58,865 bases of DNA from contig MPMM01000022.1 of assembly GCA_002238505.1 (NCBI GenBank), positions 1 to 58,865 of the forward strand. The letters are read 5' to 3'. Below, one piece after another: positions 52,963 through 58,865 of the stretch. Position 1 is the stretch's first letter. The number at the start of each line of letters is the position of its first letter. A model generated the notes under the pieces. That model saw only the letters and a list, made by a program, of their open reading frames with translations, did no database searches and was not told the DNA's origin. This stretch comes from SAR202 cluster bacterium bin22. GTDB lineage: Bacteria; Chloroflexota; Dehalococcoidia; Lucifugimonadales; UBA3495. Position numbers and translations under genes: made by a program.

Positions 52963-53250
52963 ATGGATTTTGATGCAAAGCAGAACGCCATTGAGATAGC
53001 CCCAACCCTGGAGGACTTCCGCCAGTGGGTCAGAGACCAGGAACACGACGGCGACGAGCCGCCCCCCTTCTGGGGGACCATCCACCACCCGGACTACCGA
53101 CACGGCATAGACGTCAACATCGAGCTGGACGAGGAGACCGAGGTATACACCGCCTGGGTCTACCCCAACTATATCGATAAGGCCGGATACCTGGCCGCCG
53201 ACACCGGCGTGCTCCTGGCCGCCATACCGTCCACCCAATGGCCCCAGTAA
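52963..53250 (+). CDS. hypothetical protein
   Basis: A 95-residue protein from ATG 52963, eight bases after iscB. The sequence (LEDFRQWVRDQEHDGDEPPP; FWGTIHHPDYRHGIDVNIEL) is acidic and mixed alpha/beta. It is rather like a small immunity or modulator protein in size, but there is no family match. It may be host DNA right of the IscB element. Its end overlaps the next gene. Confidence 0.45.
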   Translation: MDFDAKQNAIEIAPTLEDFRQWVRDQEHDGDEPPPFWGTIHHPDYRHGIDVNIELDEETEVYTAWVYPNYIDKAGYLAADTGVLLAAIPSTQWPQ

Positions 53251-53558
53251 AGCGGCCGAAAAAGAGCGCCGGACCCGGCTGGCCGGAGGGATACGTCCCG
53301 CAGTACAAGATCGACCACTACCTGTTCCGGGTGCAGGCATACGCCGAGATAGCCCGCGTGGGCTGGCGCCACGAGATAGAACGCCAGCTGGGCATCCGCT
53401 ACAGCTACTGGCGGGACGTCAGTTACCGCATATTCCCGCCCGACTGGATGGTGGAACTGGGCTACCACCGGCCGCTGCCAGCCATGGCGGACAGTCCACC
53501 ACCACGGCAACGGAGGGAAGGCCAGATGTCCCTCTGGGACCAGCGGGAAGCCGCATAG
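53238..53558 (+). CDS. hypothetical basic protein
   Basis: A 106-residue protein from ATG 53238, overlapping the previous gene. It starts basic (MAPVKRPKKSAGPGWPEGYV) and contains an aromatic-rich region (IDHYLFRVQAYAEIARVGWR; YSYWRDVSYRIFPPDWMVEL). No family is recognised. After its TAG the frame runs directly into the next gene. Confidence 0.45.
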   Translation: MAPVKRPKKSAGPGWPEGYVPQYKIDHYLFRVQAYAEIARVGWRHEIERQLGIRYSYWRDVSYRIFPPDWMVELGYHRPLPAMADSPPPRQRREGQMSLWDQREAA

Positions 53559-53594
53559 CCGCAACCCAAGCAAACTGAACGAAGGAGAAAGACC

Positions 53595-54068
53595 ATGAGC
53601 ACCGTAACCGAGCACACCCCGGACCTTGAGATCGAAGAGGACGGCCAGAACAGTCAGCCGGCGCAGAAGGCCGGATCCGACCACGTATGGTGGATGTTCC
53701 GGACCCCGGCCGGAGCCAATGAGGACGACATCCGCGCCGCGCTGGAACTGGTGGGCGCCGACTTCAGGCCCGACGAAGACCAGGTGGCCGTGTCCGACGG
53801 CTACAACGAATTTCACGGCGGCATGACCTCCGCCGACGGCGAGACCGCCGTCAACAGCCTGTACGACGCGCTGGACGACGATGGGAATTACCGGAAGAAC
53901 AACCCCGGATGCCGCAGCTTCGCCGACCTCTCCCGCGCCGAGCGCCAGGAGTTCATGGACGAGGCCGTCGGCTGCTACAGCTTCGTGTCCGAGGGCAACT
54001 TCAACGACACCGGCCCGGAGGTCCTGGCCGCGCTGCTCGCCATACTGACCGGCCCCGACGGCGAGTAA
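53595..54068 (+). CDS. hypothetical acidic protein
   Basis: A 157-residue protein; GAAGGAG lies about nine bases before ATG 53595. It is acidic throughout, with a mixed fold (VWWMFRTPAGANEDDIRAAL; LSRAERQEFMDEAVGCYSFV). No family is recognised. It precedes the gyrase gene. Confidence 0.5.
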   Translation: MSTVTEHTPDLEIEEDGQNSQPAQKAGSDHVWWMFRTPAGANEDDIRAALELVGADFRPDEDQVAVSDGYNEFHGGMTSADGETAVNSLYDALDDDGNYRKNNPGCRSFADLSRAERQEFMDEAVGCYSFVSEGNFNDTGPEVLAALLAILTGPDGE

Positions 54069-54144
54069 CAACCGACCAACCGAGGGAGTGACATCCGCCC
54101 CTTGACCGGAATTGAAATCAGGTTTGGAATAGAAAGGGACATAA

Positions 54145-56439
<2,295 letters not shown>

Positions 56440-56475
56440 ACCGAACGGCACACCCGCATGAAGGAGACCACCAGA

Positions 56476-56724
56476 ATGTACTCAAAACTGAAGCCCTGGG
56501 AACCCGAGGGTATGAGGATAAGGCCCGTACTCCGGGACGACGAGAGCCAGCCAGCGCTGCTGATGCTGCAACTGAGACCGGGCGCCATGCCGCCCGGCCA
56601 CTTTGGGTTCCTGACCCTTCCGGCCGTCCGCCGCCTGCGGGAGCTGCTGGACGAGGCCCTGGCCAACACGGCGGACGACCCCGGAGCCGAAGGTCAGGCG
56701 TCGGAAGAGGGAAGCCACCGGTAG
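56476..56724 (+). CDS. small hypothetical protein
   Basis: An 82-residue protein from ATG 56476; AAGGAG lies about nine bases upstream (ATG 56458 lacks a site). It begins MYSKLKPWEPEGMRIRPVLR and continues with a beta-like core (PALLMLQLRPGAMPPGHFGF). No family is recognised. Its TAG overlaps the 3' end of the convergent membrane gene. Confidence 0.5.
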   Translation: MYSKLKPWEPEGMRIRPVLRDDESQPALLMLQLRPGAMPPGHFGFLTLPAVRRLRELLDEALANTADDPGAEGQASEEGSHR

Positions 56725-57122
56725 GCCCACATGCCGACCGCCCCATACTCGGGAAAGAACAGGGCCTCCATGCGGCCCTCATCGAAGGCGATCTGGCAGG
56801 CGGCCAGCTGCCCCGGGTCCGCCGGGAAGTACCACAGCTCCGCCTCCATCAACGGCGTGATCAGGTACCCCAGCGAGTTGATGAACAGGATCACCGACCC
56901 GACGCACCCCAGCAGGCCGGCCAGACCGGCCGCCGGACCGAACCAGGACGGACCCGGCGAGAGCAAATAGCAGAGGCCGCCCACCAGCGTACTCCCCCCA
57001 AAGAAGGCCCCGTGCCGGGCTAGGAAAGAAAGGCGCCGCCGCAGGCGGATCGCCGCCAGGCGCTTCCGAGCCTCCCGGTCCGGCTGCACCGGTATGCGGT
57101 ACTTGGGATCCAGTGTGACCAT
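56694..57122 (-). CDS. membrane protein with two spans (convergent)
   Basis: A 142-residue minus-strand protein; GGGGGGTG lies just before ATG 57122. A basic head (YRIPVQPDREARKRLAAIRL) precedes two spans (FFGGSTLVGGLCYLLSPGPS; AGLAGLLGCVGSVILFINSL). The C-terminal part (LMEAELWYFPADPGQLAACQ) is soluble. It converges with the gene at 56476. No family is recognised. Its codon use and site argue that it is a real minus-strand gene. Confidence 0.6.
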   Translation of the reverse strand: MVTLDPKYRIPVQPDREARKRLAAIRLRRRLSFLARHGAFFGGSTLVGGLCYLLSPGPSWFGPAAGLAGLLGCVGSVILFINSLGYLITPLMEAELWYFPADPGQLAACQIAFDEGRMEALFFPEYGAVGMWAYRWLPSSDA

Positions 57123-57262
57123 GGGACGTCACCCCCCAAAAAGGAAACAGCTCCGCAGCCCATCAGACCGCGTTCAACGATTATCCCACGACCCACCAGC
57201 CGGACGGCTTACGCCGGCGCAACCCAAATTCACAACAGCCAGAGGAGGAACCAGCCACGCCC

Positions 57263-57703
57263 ATGAAACTGATCAAGAAGAGCCAGAAGATCCAGATGTT
57301 CAAGAACTGGGAAAAGGAGACCACTGAGGAAAACGCCGGAGAGCCGGTGCTCAAGCTGTTCAACCCGGCCGGCGCCGCAACCTGGCTGCTGACGTCCATG
57401 GACCCGGAGGACGAGGACACGATGTTCGGACTGTGCGACCTGGGCATGGGATGCCCGGAGCTGGGCACCGTCTCGATGAGCGAGCTGGCCGCCCTGGAAA
57501 CCAGGGTACAACTGGGCCCCTACAGCATGCCAATGAAGATCGAACGCGACCTGTACTTCAAGGCCACGCACCCGCTGCGCGTCTACACCGAGGCCTCCAT
57601 CGAGGCCGGCCGGATCACCGAGGACGAGCAGCACCTGGCAAGCGCCGCCCGGCGTATGGCCGAGGAGGACGCCAGGCAAACCGCCGCCAGCGCCACCACG
57701 TAG
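57263..57703 (+). CDS. DUF2958 family protein
   Basis: A 146-residue protein; AGAGGAGG lies about 18 bases before ATG 57263. The pattern VLKLFNPAGAATWLLTSMDP, then MFGLCDLGMGCPELGTVSMS, then MKIERDLYFKATHPLRVY matches DUF2958, a short protein common on plasmids and integrative elements. Its biochemical role is not known to me. It supports a plasmid-like element. Confidence 0.7.
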   Translation: MKLIKKSQKIQMFKNWEKETTEENAGEPVLKLFNPAGAATWLLTSMDPEDEDTMFGLCDLGMGCPELGTVSMSELAALETRVQLGPYSMPMKIERDLYFKATHPLRVYTEASIEAGRITEDEQHLASAARRMAEEDARQTAASATT

Positions 57704-57749
57704 GAAAACCAGACCGCCCAAGGCGGAAAACAAAAGAGGTGAGACAAGC

Positions 57750-58346
57750 ATGAGCAACGAGAACACCGACCGGACCGTGGCCCAGAGGGCCCAGGCGGTC
57801 TACGACGTCAGCGGCGAGGACGCCATGCTGGAATACATACGCCGCCACCGCCGCCAGCCCCAGGCCAAGGACCACGACTTCCACGGTTACGCCCTCCTGG
57901 ACGACGGCAGCACCGTGGAGATCAGCCCCAAGGGCTACGAGTTCAGCGGCGCCGAAACCCGACAGGTCCGGGCCGGACGGGCCAACCTGGCCGGAGCGTT
58001 CACCGAAAGCGCCCCCATCTACCCGGGCTGGATGACCACGTCAAAGCTGTGCCATCTCTTCCTGAACGCCGTGGCGGAGCTAAACACCGGACCGGACGAC
58101 CGCAGCGAACCGGCCATCAGCGAGGCGGAATGCTACGCCCGCTGGCCCCATCTGGAGGAGGCGGTCCGCTTCGAGGCCGCCAAACGGGACGCGGACGCCA
58201 ATGTCACGGAAGCCCTCCACGAGAGCATAAGCCAGTCGGGAAAGCTGATCGCAGCGATGTGCGACCCCAAGACCAGGGCAGAAGTGGCCACGGCCGTCGT
58301 AGATGAGCTGAGGCGCCGGGACCGGGAGAAAGCCGGCGAATGCTGA
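57750..58346 (+). CDS. hypothetical protein
   Basis: A 198-residue protein; AAAGAGGTG lies about ten bases before ATG 57750. The first half is mixed (FHGYALLDDGSTVEISPKGY) and the second is helical (VTEALHESISQSGKLIAAMC). No family is recognised. It overlaps the next gene by seven bases. Confidence 0.5.
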   Translation: MSNENTDRTVAQRAQAVYDVSGEDAMLEYIRRHRRQPQAKDHDFHGYALLDDGSTVEISPKGYEFSGAETRQVRAGRANLAGAFTESAPIYPGWMTTSKLCHLFLNAVAELNTGPDDRSEPAISEAECYARWPHLEEAVRFEAAKRDADANVTEALHESISQSGKLIAAMCDPKTRAEVATAVVDELRRRDREKAGEC

Positions 58347-58585
58347 CCTTCGCCAGGACCACCGAGATCCCCGGCGAGCTGACCGAATACGCCGTCCTGG
58401 AGGACGGCGTGGAGATCGGAACCCTGTACCGTGAATGGGACATCATGACCGAATGGGGCATCGACGCCCTGCTGGAGGAGCGGTTCGGCGCCAACGCCGC
58501 CAGCGGCCACGACAACGTCCGCTCCGCCATGGCCGAGCTGAAAAGGCTGCACCGGCAACAGAAGAAGGAGGAGAAAACCAGTTGA
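58340..58585 (+). CDS. small hypothetical protein next to a TnpB element
   Basis: An 81-residue protein from ATG 58340. A beta-like head (LTEYAVLEDGVEIGTLYREW) is followed by a helix ending KRLHRQQKKEEKTS. The left end of another TnpB element begins a few bases after the stop, so its original downstream neighbour is displaced. Confidence 0.5.
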   Translation: MLTFARTTEIPGELTEYAVLEDGVEIGTLYREWDIMTEWGIDALLEERFGANAASGHDNVRSAMAELKRLHRQQKKEEKTS

Positions 58586-58587
58586 TG

Positions 58588-58865
58588 AGAAAATTCCGCT
58601 ACTCTTCAAGCCCCACTGACAGCAGCTAATTGCCAACTGACAGTAGCCGACATACAGTCAACCCAGGAGCTGCGCCCATGCCAGCAACCAGCCTGCAATA
58701 CAAGCTGACCACCACCAGAACCGGCTACCAACAGCTGAACCAGGCACTGCTGGATATGGGCTACCTCCAGAACGCCCTCATCCGCCACCGGAGATCAGCC
58801 ACCGGCTGCCACAAGGGGCAATTCTCCCTGAAATTGCAGAATGCCGCCCTCACTGAACTACGCCA
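58588..58865 (+). mobile_element. TnpB element 4, left end only (runs off the window)
   Basis: AGAAAATTCCGCTACTCT (58588-58605) resembles the left end of elements 1 and 2. ACTGACAG occurs at 58615 (27 bases in) and again at 58636. A TnpB gene starts at 58678. The right end lies beyond the window. Confidence 0.65.
58678..58865 (+). CDS. tnpB: TnpB RNA-guided nuclease, N-terminal fragment (copy 4)
   Basis: The first 62 codons (MPATSLQYKLTTTRTGYQQL, then LQNALIRHRRSA) match the N-terminal helical region of TnpB copy 3 (QTFQLRGYCSKAGYQRLHKV). The catalytic part lies outside the window. The upstream end has the same terminal and ACTGACAG signals as the other plus-strand TnpB elements. Confidence 0.7.
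   Translation, partial: MPATSLQYKLTTTRTGYQQLNQALLDMGYLQNALIRHRRSATGCHKGQFSLKLQNAALTELR

Overview
This 58.9 kb, GC-rich window looks like part of an extrachromosomal or integrated mobile element (a plasmid, phage-plasmid or large phage) of a bacterium, most likely a member of the Chloroflexota. The lineage hint is inference. It rests on a membrane-anchored leucine-rich-repeat protein (21028-22506) and long Thr/Pro 'PTPTPT' surface stalks (29423-30766), both styles common in that phylum. The mobile-element reading rests on four things: dense short genes nearly all on the + strand with ATGA/TTGA stop-start overlaps; families typical of phages and plasmids (RuvC, DUF2958, R2K ATP-grasp, orphan DNA methyltransferases, phage-type hypotheticals); an initiator gene that seems to carry its own origin; and a very high load of transposon-encoded nucleases. 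No capsid, terminase, portal, conjugation, partition, tRNA, rRNA or CRISPR gene was seen.

Layout. 0-2.3 kb (- strand): the start of a TnpB gene, a membrane protein broken by an amber codon, and a decayed EamA/DMT permease. 2.3-9.8 kb (+): zinc-finger protein, ATP-grasp, ribbon-helix-helix protein, membrane protein, frameshifted lipoprotein, RuvC, a possible noncoding RNA, and small proteins. 9.85-11.4 kb (-): a replication-initiator-like gene with three evenly built repeat pairs and an AT-rich core inside it, the best origin candidate. 11.8-20.4 kb (+): two related acidic helical proteins, an IS701-family insertion, a Rieske protein, a C5 DNA methyltransferase and a possible ADP-ribosyltransferase. 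20.4-30.8 kb (+): envelope proteins (LRR protein, HExxH lipoprotein, Thr/Pro stalk protein), a fused MNT-HEPN protein and a GHKL ATPase. 30.8-51.2 kb (+): many small zinc-ribbon and phage-type proteins, three TnpB elements, Fic, HTH, ASCH and an N4/N6 DNA methyltransferase. 51.2-58.9 kb (+): an IscB gene with its upstream omega-RNA region, a gyrase B subunit with an odd acidic N-terminal extension, DUF2958, and the start of another TnpB element.

How the parts may fit. The initiator/origin, RuvC and GyrB form a small replication and recombination set. The two methyltransferases probably protect or mark the DNA. MNT-HEPN, the GHKL ATPase, Fic, the candidate ADP-ribosyltransferase and ASCH are the main candidates for conflict or host-takeover functions. 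Six RuvC-fold, RNA-guided nuclease genes (five TnpB, one IscB) sit here with no Y1 transposase in view. Three TnpB elements have matched inverted termini and a shared subterminal ACTGACAG box. Several genes carry single-base frameshifts or in-frame TAG codons; these may be decay, assembly errors or, less likely, recoding.
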